From Paracoccus liaowanqingii (GTDB lineage Bacteria > Pseudomonadota > Alphaproteobacteria > Rhodobacterales > Rhodobacteraceae): 64,000 bases of DNA. The notes under the pieces are model-generated. The model searched no databases. It saw nothing but the letters and a program-made list of their open reading frames with translations, and had not been told where the DNA came from. Below are positions 25,825-34,055 of this stretch, piece by piece; positions within the stretch are counted from its first letter, which is position 1, and the number at the start of each line of letters is the position of its first letter. The stretch is taken from positions 196,426 through 260,425 of the forward strand of contig NZ_CP040763.1 of assembly GCF_004683865.2 (NCBI RefSeq). Direction: 5' to 3'. A program made the translations under genes and the position numbers.

Positions 25825-26649
25825 TCAGTCCAATCCATAGAACCGCAGGGCGGTCCGACCGAAGATGAGGGCGCGATCGCCTTCCGGCAGCGCAGCGGTC
25901 AGATCCTGGGCGACGGTCAGCCAGTCGGGATAGGACCCGGCCAGTTCCAGCACGGGCCAGTCGCTGCCCCAGATCAGTCTGGCGGGCCCGAAGGCCGCCA
26001 GCACATGATCGAAGACCGGGCGCAGAGTGTCGACGGACCAGCCGGGGCCGTATTCCGTGGCCAGCCCCGACAGCTTGCAATCGATCTGGGGGTGGGCGGC
26101 CAGCGCGGTCATGCCGTGGCGCCATTCCGGTCCGGGGTCGGCCCCGTCGAAGACCGGCTTGGCGCAATGATCGATGACGATGGGCAATTCCGGCAGAAGG
26201 CGGGCCAGCCTGTCGATCACGGGCAGGTGGCGGGGGGTGATCAGCGCATCCAGGCGCAGCCCGGCATCGGCCATCCGGCGCAGCCCGTCGATCACGCCAT
26301 CCTGCAGGATCCAGTCGGTGTCATCGATGTCCTGCAACATCGGCCGGATGCCCCGCAGGGCTGGATGGGTGATCCGCGACAGTTGCGTCTCCACGTCGCC
26401 GGTCAGGTCGATCCATCCGACGACCGCGCGCACCAGCGGCGACCGATCGGCCAGATCCAGCAGGAACAGAGTCTCGTCGACCGTGGGGGCGGCCTGCACC
26501 AGGACCGTGCCGGTCACCCCCGCGGCATGCGCCAGCGGCTCGAGGTCCGCGGGCAGGAGGTCGCGCCGAATGGCCGCGACTTCCTCCGTCATCCAGTCGT
26601 AGTCGCCCCGCGCGATCCGCCAGAAATGCTGATGGGCATCGATGATCAC
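25825..26649 (-). CDS. L-fuconolactonase-type amidohydrolase
   Basis: 274 residues, amidohydrolase-2 TIM barrel. An N-terminal metal motif DAHQHFW, a central PIVIDHCAKP motif and a C-terminal IWGSDWPV motif with the conserved Asp are all present. The family hydrolyses sugar lactones (L-fucono-1,5-lactone, rhamnonolactone, 4-sulfomuconolactone) or PDC. Next to fucU, an aldose dehydrogenase and an FAH-family hydrolase, the natural substrate is L-fuconolactone, made by the dehydrogenase. It is divergent from the dehydrogenase gene, sharing a 95-bp promoter region with a GntR-type element. Confidence 0.87.
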   Translation of the reverse strand: MIIDAHQHFWRIARGDYDWMTEEVAAIRRDLLPADLEPLAHAAGVTGTVLVQAAPTVDETLFLLDLADRSPLVRAVVGWIDLTGDVETQLSRITHPALRGIRPMLQDIDDTDWILQDGVIDGLRRMADAGLRLDALITPRHLPVIDRLARLLPELPIVIDHCAKPVFDGADPGPEWRHGMTALAAHPQIDCKLSGLATEYGPGWSVDTLRPVFDHVLAAFGPARLIWGSDWPVLELAGSYPDWLTVAQDLTAALPEGDRALIFGRTALRFYGLD

Positions 26650-26671
26650 GAGAATGTCCTTGCCGGTCGTG

Positions 26672-26690
26672 TTCTAAATCATAATAAACC
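26672..26690. promoter_or_regulatory. Candidate GntR operator, divergent lactonase/aldose dehydrogenase promoter
   Basis: AT-rich TTCTAAATCATAATAAACC sits in the 95-bp region between the divergent genes. A similar sequence (14 of 19 positions) lies at 28599-28617 between the GntR gene and the transporter operon. Two occurrences in the two divergent promoters of one pathway suggest a shared operator. Confidence 0.5.
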
Positions 26691-26744
26691 GTATGAAGGC
26701 GGTCGCCGGGTGTCAACGCATCACGTGAGGGAACAGGAGGAGGC

Positions 26745-27683
26745 ATGAAGACCAACAGGATCGGCCAGACCGGCGTGCAGGTCACCGAAATCGCCTTTGG
26801 CTGCGCAAGCATCGGCAATCTGTATCGGGAGGTTGCGGATGACGATGCCCGGCAGGTGCTGCAGGCGGCATGGGACGCCGGTATCCGCTATTTCGACACG
26901 GCGCCCCATTACGGGCGCGGCCTGTCGGAGCAGCGCTTGGGCCGCTTCCTAGCCGGGCGTCAGGGCTTTGCGCTGTCCACCAAGGTGGGCCGCGTGCTGT
27001 CCCCCGCCATCGCACCCATCCGGGACGCCGACAGCTATGTCCGTCCGGCTCAAAACGATGTGCGCTACGATTATTCCGGGGACGGGATCGAGGAGAGCTT
27101 CGAGCAGAGCCTCGAGCGACTAGGGGTGCGGCATGTCGAGATCGTCTATGTCCATGACCTGGGGTCCTATACCCATGGCGCGGACAACGACCGGCATCTG
27201 CAGGCCTTTCTGGGATCCGGCTACGAGCGGCTGGTCCGGCTGAAGGAGGCCGGGCGCATCGGCGCCTTCGGCCTTGGCGTCAACGAATCCGAGATCTGCC
27301 TGCGGGTGATGGATCACGGCCCCCTGGACGCGATCCTTCTGGCGGGTCGGCTGACGCTGCTGGACCGTTCGGCCGAGGCCGTGTTGGTGCCGCGCTGCCG
27401 GGCGGCGGGGACCAGCCTGGTGCTGGGCGGGATCTTCAATTCGGGCATTCTGGCCACCGGCCCGATGCCGGGCGCGACCTATGACTATGGCCCGGCCCCG
27501 CAGCAGGTGCTGGACCGCGTTGCCGAGCTGCAGGACCAGGCCGCGGCACAGGGCATCCCGCTTGCCACTGCGGCGCTGCGGTTCGCGCGCGATCATCCGG
27601 CCGCCACGGCCGTGCTGCTGGGGACGGCCAACCCGGCGACCCTGCGCCGCAATCTGGAGGCGCTTCGTCAACCCAGATCGTGA
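26745..27683 (+). CDS. Aldo/keto reductase, L-fucose (D-threo-aldose) 1-dehydrogenase
   Basis: 312 residues, AKR TIM barrel. Catalytic tetrad residues are visible: Asp and Tyr in YFDTAPHYGRGLSE, Lys in LSTKVGRVL and His in YVHDLG. This subgroup, which includes the Pseudomonas L-fucose dehydrogenase and pyridoxal 4-dehydrogenase, oxidises L-fucose, L-galactose and similar aldoses to lactones with NAD(P). The ribosome site AGGAGGAGG is strong. The gene ends 16 bp inside the end of the convergent GntR gene. It supplies the lactone for the divergent lactonase. Confidence 0.9.
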   Translation: MKTNRIGQTGVQVTEIAFGCASIGNLYREVADDDARQVLQAAWDAGIRYFDTAPHYGRGLSEQRLGRFLAGRQGFALSTKVGRVLSPAIAPIRDADSYVRPAQNDVRYDYSGDGIEESFEQSLERLGVRHVEIVYVHDLGSYTHGADNDRHLQAFLGSGYERLVRLKEAGRIGAFGLGVNESEICLRVMDHGPLDAILLAGRLTLLDRSAEAVLVPRCRAAGTSLVLGGIFNSGILATGPMPGATYDYGPAPQQVLDRVAELQDQAAAQGIPLATAALRFARDHPAATAVLLGTANPATLRRNLEALRQPRS

Positions 27684-28570
27684 TGGCGCAGCGATGACAG
27701 CAAGGTCGACCTGGAGGTCCGCAGATGCCGTCGCGCCGCCTCGGCCGCGCGGTTGGCATCGCGGGCCTCGAGCGCGTCGATCACCGCCAGATGCTCCTGG
27801 ATCGCGGCGGCGTTGCGCTGTTTCTCCTCGGTCTTGTCCCACATGTAGTGATAGTGGAAGATCAGGGAGATGACCTTCTGGAACTCGGCCACGAAACGGT
27901 TGCGGACGACATCGTTGATGGCCTCGTGGAAGGCCTCGTCCAGCTTCGAGAATGCGTGGAAATGCGTGTCGATCTGGCTGGCCAGGACCAGATGGCGCTC
28001 GCGCAGGTCGGCCAGCCGCTGCCAGACGGGATGATCGACCGGCGCCTCGACCAGCTTGGCGATCGCATCCAGCTCGAGCACCAGGCGGAAATCCGACAGC
28101 TCGATCGCAAAATCCTTCGTGAAACCGCGCAGCATCCAGCCGCCCCTTGGCCGGCGGGCCACCAGCCCGAACCGGCTGAGACCGGCCAGGAACTCGTTCA
28201 GCTGATGCTGCGTCACCCCGAAGGTGCGCGCCAGCTCGGCCACCGACAGCGGCGTTTCGGCAGGCACGTCGAAGCGCAGGATCCAGTCGAGGAACCGCTG
28301 CTCCAGATCCTCCCGCCCGTCGGGGCTTCGGGTCACGGCGATGCGATCCTCGGGTCCCGGCACGCGCAGCAGGTACTTGGCACGACCGTCCAGCGCGATC
28401 ACCCCGAGGTCCGACAGCCGCGCAAGGCAGCGGCGCACCACCGTGCGGCTGACGCCCGCGATCTCGCTCAGCACGGTCTCGGCGGGCACAGGGGCCCCGG
28501 CGGACAGGGCCGCGCAGTGATCCAGAAGGCGGTTGTACGCCTCGCGATAGCGCGTGTCGCTGCGGGCCAC
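27668..28570 (-). CDS. GntR/FadR-type transcriptional regulator
   Basis: 300 residues, with a winged helix (EIAGVSRTVVRRCLARLSDLGVI, about 33-56), a second helix-turn-helix-like segment (LARTFGVTQHQLNEFLAGLSRFG) and a C-terminal FCD ligand-binding domain with conserved Asp/His metal positions (LRERHLVLASQIDTHFHAF, EFQKVISLIFHYHYMWD). The N-terminal region is longer than in usual GntR proteins (about 240 residues), giving two DNA-binding-like segments. It is divergent from the sugar transporter operon and likely represses it until the sugar or an intermediate binds. Confidence 0.88.
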   Translation of the reverse strand: MARSDTRYREAYNRLLDHCAALSAGAPVPAETVLSEIAGVSRTVVRRCLARLSDLGVIALDGRAKYLLRVPGPEDRIAVTRSPDGREDLEQRFLDWILRFDVPAETPLSVAELARTFGVTQHQLNEFLAGLSRFGLVARRPRGGWMLRGFTKDFAIELSDFRLVLELDAIAKLVEAPVDHPVWQRLADLRERHLVLASQIDTHFHAFSKLDEAFHEAINDVVRNRFVAEFQKVISLIFHYHYMWDKTEEKQRNAAAIQEHLAVIDALEARDANRAAEAARRHLRTSRSTLLSSLRHHDLG

Positions 28571-28598
28571 GAGCGTTTCCTTTCCCGAACGGTTCTTG

Positions 28599-28624
28599 TC
28601 CTAAATTATTAAAAACAATTGACA
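28599..28624. promoter_or_regulatory. Candidate GntR operator and -35 of the sugar transporter operon
   Basis: TCCTAAATTATTAAAAACA (28599-28617) resembles the element at 26672-26690. It directly precedes TTGACA (28619-28624), a good -35 box for the plus-strand operon; 17 bp further a weak CATCCT could be the -10. Overlap of operator and promoter fits repression. Confidence 0.5.
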
Positions 28625-28684
28625 GGTGCAAGGCGCCTGCACATCCTTGGCCGATATTCGGACGCGATCGGTCGGGGAGGAACG

Positions 28685-29710
28685 ATGACGGACGCAAGCA
28701 AGCCTTGGGCCAACGGGAAAGAGCGCAGGCTGACCATGGCCCGCGACCAGTTGCACCGTGCGTCTGCCCTGCTAACGCTGCTGCTGCTGATCATGGGGTT
28801 CGCGCTTGCCAGCCCGTCCTTCCTGTCGGTCAACAACGGGCTGACGGTGCTGCTGCAGACATCGGTGATCGGGCTTTTGGGGATCGGGCTGACGATGGTG
28901 ATCATCACCGGCGGCATCGATCTGTCGGTTGGGTCGGTGCTGGCCCTGTCGGGCGTGGTTTCGGCGATGGCCGTCAAGGCGGGTCTGCCGGTCATTCCCG
29001 CGATGTGCGTGGGCGTCCTGGCGGGGGCCGCCTGCGGGGCGTTCAACGGCCTCGTCATCACGCGACTGCGCATCCCGCCCTTCGTGGCCACGCTTGGCAT
29101 GATGCTGATCGCGCGCGGCATGGCGCTGCAGCTGACCGGGGCCACCCCCATCTCGCAGCTGGGCGCGGGGTTCGGGCGGCTTGGCAACGGCGCGCTGTTC
29201 CGCATGGTCGAGATGCAGCCGAACGGCTTTCCCCGCGTGATCTTTCCCGGCATCCCCTATCCGGCGATCCTGCTGCTGATCGTGGCGATCGCAGCCACCT
29301 ATCTGCTGCGCCGCCGCCAGATCGGGCGCCATATCTATGCCACCGGCTCGAACGAGGAGGCCGCGCGGCTGTCCGGCGTCGATGTCGACTGGACCAAAAT
29401 GTATGCCTATACCATGTCCGGCGCCTTGGCGGGGCTGGCGGGTAACGTCCTGATGTCGCGCCTGGTCACCGCCCAGCCAAGCGAGGGCGTGATGTACGAG
29501 CTGGACGCCATCGCGGCGGCGGTGATCGGGGGCGCGTCGCTGTCGGGCGGCGTGGGCACGATCGCGGGCACGATGATCGGGGCGTTCATCATCGGCATCC
29601 TCAGGAACGGTCTGAACATGTCCGGCGTGTCGGCCTTCATCCAGCAGATCGTCATCGGGCTGGTCGTCATCGGCGCCGTCTGGATCGACCAGGTCCGCAA
29701 CCGGCGCTGA
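28685..29710 (+). CDS. Sugar ABC transporter permease (RbsC-like), operon 1
   Basis: 341 residues from the ATG at 28685 (GGGAGGAACG upstream; an earlier ATG at 28619 was rejected). About eight to ten membrane helices. Typical RbsC/XylH motifs: GLLGIGLTMVIITGGIDLSVGS, FVATLGMMLIARG, GSNEEAARLSGVDV and the EAA-like DAIAAAVIGGASLSGGVGT. It forms the inner-membrane channel, probably as a homodimer, for the sugar delivered by the next gene's binding protein. First gene of a seven-gene plus-strand operon. Confidence 0.92.
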   Translation: MTDASKPWANGKERRLTMARDQLHRASALLTLLLLIMGFALASPSFLSVNNGLTVLLQTSVIGLLGIGLTMVIITGGIDLSVGSVLALSGVVSAMAVKAGLPVIPAMCVGVLAGAACGAFNGLVITRLRIPPFVATLGMMLIARGMALQLTGATPISQLGAGFGRLGNGALFRMVEMQPNGFPRVIFPGIPYPAILLLIVAIAATYLLRRRQIGRHIYATGSNEEAARLSGVDVDWTKMYAYTMSGALAGLAGNVLMSRLVTAQPSEGVMYELDAIAAAVIGGASLSGGVGTIAGTMIGAFIIGILRNGLNMSGVSAFIQQIVIGLVVIGAVWIDQVRNRR

Positions 29711-29745
29711 GCCGCAACACCATCATCATCGGAGGAGGAACCAAG

Positions 29746-30684
29746 ATGACCCTGCTGAAGACATGCCTGACCGTATCGGCCCTGGCCCTGACCGCAACCG
29801 CGGCGCAGGCCGGAGAGATCGCGGTCATCGTCAAGACGACCAACTCGAACTTCTGGCAGAACGTGAACCTGGGCGCACAGGCCGCCATCGAGGGCCAGTC
29901 GGAACACACCCTCAGCTTCGACGGTCCGACGGCCGAAAGCGCGGTGGCCGATCAGGTCAACCTGGTCGAGAACGCCATCAACCGCGGCGTAGCCGGACTG
30001 GTGCTGGCCCCATCCGACCCCGAGGCCCTGATCCCCGTGGTGCAGCGCGCCTACGAATCCGGCATTCCGGTCGTCATCATCGACAGCACCCTGGGCGAGG
30101 GGGCCGAGGGCAGCTTCCAGGCCTTCCTGTCCACCGACAACTGTGCCGCCGGCGAACAGGTCGCACAGCGCATGATCGACGAGGCCGGGACGACCGGCAA
30201 GGTCGGGATCATGTCCTATGTCGCGGGCGTGGGGTCCGAGATCGGCCGCGTGGGCTGTTTCACCGAGTACCTGGAAGCCAATTCCGACCTGGAGATCGTG
30301 GGCCCGCTTTATTCGCAAAGCCAGATGGCCAATGCGCTGAACCAGACCACCGACATGCTGGCCTCGAACCCGGATCTGGTCGGCATCTTCGGCGCGAACG
30401 AGCCGACCGCCGTCGGCATGGGCCGCGCCATCACCCAGGCCGGGAAGGCGGGCCAGCTGACGGCCCTGGGCTTTGACGGCAACGAGGATCTTCAGCAGTT
30501 CGTGCGCGACGGCGTGCTGACGGCAACGGCCGTGCAAGGGTCGTTCGCCATGGGCGAGCTGGGCGTGCAGGCGGTCATGGACATCATCGCGGGCGAGACG
30601 GTCGAGCCGTTCATCAACACCGGCGTCGTGATGGTCGATCAGGACAACATCGAGTCCGACGAAGCGAAGAACGTCCTCTATTGA
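29746..30684 (+). CDS. Sugar ABC transporter periplasmic binding protein, operon 1
   Basis: 312 residues with a signal peptide (about 1-22, ending AAQAG). It has the peripla_BP_4 fold of RbsB-like proteins: IAVIVKTTNSNFWQNVNLGAQAA, VAGLVLAPSDPEALIPVV, IPVVIIDSTL, and VGIFGANEPTAVGMGRAI. It binds the sugar in the periplasm and hands it to the permease. GGAGGAGG precedes the ATG at 29746. A hairpin follows the stop codon, a common arrangement that raises expression of the binding protein over its partners. Ligand is inferred as L-fucose or a related deoxysugar. Confidence 0.92.
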   Translation: MTLLKTCLTVSALALTATAAQAGEIAVIVKTTNSNFWQNVNLGAQAAIEGQSEHTLSFDGPTAESAVADQVNLVENAINRGVAGLVLAPSDPEALIPVVQRAYESGIPVVIIDSTLGEGAEGSFQAFLSTDNCAAGEQVAQRMIDEAGTTGKVGIMSYVAGVGSEIGRVGCFTEYLEANSDLEIVGPLYSQSQMANALNQTTDMLASNPDLVGIFGANEPTAVGMGRAITQAGKAGQLTALGFDGNEDLQQFVRDGVLTATAVQGSFAMGELGVQAVMDIIAGETVEPFINTGVVMVDQDNIESDEAKNVLY

Positions 30685-30690
30685 TCCTGC

Positions 30691-30714
30691 CGGGGGCCGT
30701 TTCCCCGGCCCCCG
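30691..30714 (+). terminator. Intercistronic hairpin after the binding protein gene
   Basis: CGGGGGCCG and CGGCCCCCG form a 9-bp perfect stem with a six-base loop, 7 bp after the stop codon. No T-run follows. It is probably an mRNA-stabilising or partial terminator structure, since the operon continues. Confidence 0.7.
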
Positions 30715-30742
30715 ATTGGCGACACGTTGCAAAGGGCAGGCC

Positions 30743-31519
30743 ATGTCACTCCAGCCGCTGGTCCAGATGACCGACATCGAAAAGAACTTCGGCGGCGTCC
30801 GCGCTGTCGACCATGTCTCCGTCAACCTCTATCCGGGCGAGGTCGTGGGCCTGCTGGGGCATAACGGTGCGGGAAAATCCTGCCTGATGCGCATCCTGTC
30901 GGGCGCGATGACGCCCAGCAGCGGCGAGATCCGCGTGAACGGCGAGGCGGTGACGTTCGCCGAACCCAACGATGCCCGCGCCCGGGGGATCGAGACGATC
31001 TACCAGACGCTGGCGCTGGCCGACCATCTGGATGCGCCCAGCAACCTGTTCCTGGGACGCGAGCTGAAGACCCGGTTCGGCAATCTGGACGACGCCGCGA
31101 TGCTGCGCGCCGCCCGCGAGGTGCTGGCCCGGTTGAACCCGAACTTCACGAACCTCCGCGATCCCGTGTCCAGCCTGTCGGGGGGGCAGCGACAGGTCAT
31201 CGCGATCGCGCGTGCGATCTATTTCGACACCCGCATCCTGATCATGGACGAGCCGACGGCGGCCCTCGGGCCATCGGAGACCGCGATGGTCGCCGATCTG
31301 ATCCGCAAACTGCAGGCCGATGGCATCGGGATCTTCCTGGTCAGTCATGACATCCATGACGTCTTCGAGTTGTGCGACCGGGTCGTGGTGATGAACAAGG
31401 GCCGTGTCGTCGGTGCCCATGCCATCACCGAGGTGAGCAAGGACGACGTCCTCAGCCTGATCGTGAAGGGAGAACTGCCCGGCGGCTGGACCGCGCGTCC
31501 GATCGAGGCCGCGCAATGA
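30743..31519 (+). CDS. Sugar ABC transporter ATPase, single domain, operon 1
   Basis: 258 residues from the ATG at 30743. Walker A is GHNGAGKSC, signature LSGGQRQ, Walker B ILIMDEPTAALG, H-loop VSHD. Unlike RbsA or XylG, which hold two fused ATPase domains, this one has a single domain, as in FrcA-type fructose transporters of alphaproteobacteria; a homodimer is expected. The stop overlaps the next start by 4 bp (ATGA). Confidence 0.92.
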   Translation: MSLQPLVQMTDIEKNFGGVRAVDHVSVNLYPGEVVGLLGHNGAGKSCLMRILSGAMTPSSGEIRVNGEAVTFAEPNDARARGIETIYQTLALADHLDAPSNLFLGRELKTRFGNLDDAAMLRAAREVLARLNPNFTNLRDPVSSLSGGQRQVIAIARAIYFDTRILIMDEPTAALGPSETAMVADLIRKLQADGIGIFLVSHDIHDVFELCDRVVVMNKGRVVGAHAITEVSKDDVLSLIVKGELPGGWTARPIEAAQ

Positions 31520-32526
31520 AGGACGACACGACCGCCATGATGGACTGCGGCATCTGCCTGAAGCCGGGCCGGTTCGACGTCGTCTCTCGTCCCCGCCCGA
31601 CCGAGGCCCCCGAGGGCTGGGTGCTGGTGGACATCGCCGCGATTGGGATCTGCGGCACAGATTACCATATCTTCGAAGGCAAGCACCCCTATCTGGAATA
31701 CCCCCGGGTGATCGGGCACGAGCTGTCGGCCCATGTCGCCAGCGGACCCGACACCGGGCGGCTGGTCGTCGTGAACCCCTATCTGTCCTGTGGAACATGT
31801 CGCGCCTGCCGGCGCGGCAAGCCGAACTGCTGCGCCTCGATCGCGGTCCTGGGCGTGCATCGCGATGGCGGCATGTGCGCGCGCATCGCGGTGCCAGTGG
31901 GCAACCTCTACCCTGCCGACGGCCTGAGCGTGCGGCAGGCCGCGATGGTCGAGTTCCTGGCCATCGGCGCGCATGCCGTCGCCCGGTCGGGCGTGGGCAA
32001 GGGCGATCTGGCGCTGGTGACCGGCGCGGGGCCCATCGGGCTTGGCACCGCCCTGTTCGCCCGGCTGGCCGGGGCCGAGGTGCATCTGATGGATCTCAGC
32101 GACGAACGGCTGGCCCTGGCCAGGCGCCTGTGCGGGTTCGACCGCCTTCACCGCCCCGGCGATGACATCCTGACCGGCGATCTGGCCGAGGGGTTCGACG
32201 CAGTTTTCGACGCCACCGGCAGTGCCAGGGCAATCGAGGCGGGCTTTCCCCTGCTGGCACATGGCGGGACCACGGTTCTGGTCAGCGTGGTGAAGGGCGA
32301 CATCGGCTTTTCGGACGCCGAGTTCCACAAGCGCGAAGCGCGCATCGTCGGCAGCCGCAATGCGCTGCGGTCCGATTTCGACCGCGTCATCGCGGCCATC
32401 CGCGAGGGGCTGATCCCCGCCGATGCGCTCGTGTCGGATGTCGTGGCCCTGGCCGATCTGCCCGCCCGGTTCCCCGCGCTGGTTCATGACCGCAACGACA
32501 TCGTCAAGATCCTGGTGACCCCGTGA
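31516..32526 (+). CDS. Zinc-dependent alcohol/polyol dehydrogenase
   Basis: 336 residues, medium-chain dehydrogenase. The start overlaps the ATPase stop. Catalytic zinc motifs are GICGTDYHIFEG and GHELSA; structural zinc Cys are in CGTCRACRRGKPNCC; the NAD-binding GAGPIGLG follows. It resembles the L-galactonate/L-idonate/threonine dehydrogenase group. Its place in the pathway is unclear: it may oxidise L-fuconate-like acids or offer an alternative entry for another sugar, because the AKR and SDR genes already cover the two oxidation steps. Confidence 0.85.
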   Translation: MKDDTTAMMDCGICLKPGRFDVVSRPRPTEAPEGWVLVDIAAIGICGTDYHIFEGKHPYLEYPRVIGHELSAHVASGPDTGRLVVVNPYLSCGTCRACRRGKPNCCASIAVLGVHRDGGMCARIAVPVGNLYPADGLSVRQAAMVEFLAIGAHAVARSGVGKGDLALVTGAGPIGLGTALFARLAGAEVHLMDLSDERLALARRLCGFDRLHRPGDDILTGDLAEGFDAVFDATGSARAIEAGFPLLAHGGTTVLVSVVKGDIGFSDAEFHKREARIVGSRNALRSDFDRVIAAIREGLIPADALVSDVVALADLPARFPALVHDRNDIVKILVTP

Positions 32527-34040
32527 CACATCCCGTTCCGACCGCCATCCACCTGCATGACCGCGACAACATCATGGTGGCCCTGACGTCCCTGGCCCCG
32601 GGGACGCCCGTCGCGGGGGACACGGTCGCCGCCGAGGCGATCCCCGCGGGCCACAAGATCGCCCTCCGCCCCATCGCGGCGGGCGAGCCGGTGCTGAAAT
32701 ACGGCCAGGTCATCGGCACCGCCACGCAGGCCATCGCAGCCGGAGAACATGTGCATGTCCACAACCTGGGCATGGGCGCGCACCGGCAGGATTACGGGTT
32801 CGGCAGCGCGGTGGATCCGCTGCCCGGCATCGACGCCCCGGCCTCGTTCCAGGGGTTCCACCGCCCCTCGGGCCGGGTGGGGACGCGCAACTATATCGGC
32901 ATCCTGACCTCGGTGAACTGCGCGGGGTCCGTTGCGCGCTTCATCGCGGAAGAGGCCGAGCGTCAGGGATGGCTGGCCGACTATCCCCATGTCGACGGCA
33001 TCGTGCCCATCGTGCACGGAACCGGCTGCGGCATGTCGGGAAAGGGCGAGGGCTACGAGACGCTCTTCCGCACCATCGCGGGCTATGGCCACAACCCGAA
33101 CTTCGGCGCGATCCTGATGGTGGGGCTGGGCTGCGAGGTCATGCAGATCCCCGACCTGATCGACCGGCAGGCGCTGAAGGACAGCGCGCGCTTCCGCTAC
33201 ATGACCATCCAGCAGACCGGCGGCACGCGCGCCACTGTCGACAAGGGCGTGTCCGTGCTGCGCGACCTGGCCGCCGAGGCGAACCGCGCCACCCGCCAGC
33301 CCGCGCCGGCCTCGAAGCTGGTCATGGGCATGCAATGCGGCGGATCGGACGGCTATTCGGGCATCACCGCCAACCCCGCGCTCGGCATCGCATCCGACCT
33401 GCTGGTGGCGAATGGCGGCATCTCGATCCTGTCGGAAACGTCCGAGATCTACGGTGCCGAACATCTTCTGACGCGCCGGGCCGACGCGGACACCGGGCGC
33501 AAGCTGATCGACCTGATCGAGTGGTGGGAGGATTACACCGCCCGCAATTTCGGCGAGATGGACAACAACCCCTCGCCCGGCAACAAGCGCGGCGGCCTGA
33601 CCACGATCCTCGAGAAAAGCTTGGGCGCCGTCGCCAAGGGCGGCAGCGCGCCCCTCTCGGCGGTCTATCGCTATGGCGAACCCATCGACCGGCCGGGCTT
33701 CGTCTTCATGGACAGCCCCGGCTACGATCCCTGCTCGGTCACGGGGCAGGTGGCCTCGGGGGCCAACCTGATCGCCTTCACCACCGGGCGGGGCAGCGTG
33801 TCGGGATACCGCCCCGTGCCCTGCATCAAGATCGCCTCGAACCCCGACCTGTGGCGCCGGATGGAGCCTGACATGGATGTCGATTGCGGGGCGATCCTGT
33901 CCGGGGTCACCCTGCAGGAGAAGGGCCGCGAGATCTTCGAGCTGATGCTGGCGACCGCGTCGGGCGCCGAGACGAAAAGCGAGGCGCAGGGCTTCGGCGC
34001 GGTTGAATTCGTGCCTTGGCAGATCGGCGCGGTGATGTAA
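32523..34040 (+). CDS. UxaA-family sugar-acid dehydratase
   Basis: 505 residues from a GTG start that overlaps the previous stop (GTGA). An N-terminal SAF domain (HLHDRDNIMVALTSL, about residues 1-95) is followed by the catalytic domain, with GRVGTRNYIGILTSVNCAGSVA, GTGCGMSG, LGCEVMQI and MGMQCGGSDGYSGITANPALG, the Fe-binding and active-site region of altronate and galactarate dehydratases. No other dehydratase is encoded in the pathway, so it probably converts L-fuconate to 2-keto-3-deoxy-L-fuconate. The best-known L-fuconate dehydratases belong to the enolase superfamily, which makes this assignment noteworthy. Confidence 0.88.
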   Translation: MTHPVPTAIHLHDRDNIMVALTSLAPGTPVAGDTVAAEAIPAGHKIALRPIAAGEPVLKYGQVIGTATQAIAAGEHVHVHNLGMGAHRQDYGFGSAVDPLPGIDAPASFQGFHRPSGRVGTRNYIGILTSVNCAGSVARFIAEEAERQGWLADYPHVDGIVPIVHGTGCGMSGKGEGYETLFRTIAGYGHNPNFGAILMVGLGCEVMQIPDLIDRQALKDSARFRYMTIQQTGGTRATVDKGVSVLRDLAAEANRATRQPAPASKLVMGMQCGGSDGYSGITANPALGIASDLLVANGGISILSETSEIYGAEHLLTRRADADTGRKLIDLIEWWEDYTARNFGEMDNNPSPGNKRGGLTTILEKSLGAVAKGGSAPLSAVYRYGEPIDRPGFVFMDSPGYDPCSVTGQVASGANLIAFTTGRGSVSGYRPVPCIKIASNPDLWRRMEPDMDVDCGAILSGVTLQEKGREIFELMLATASGAETKSEAQGFGAVEFVPWQIGAVM

Positions 34041-34055
34041 GTGAAAGGAAGACCC

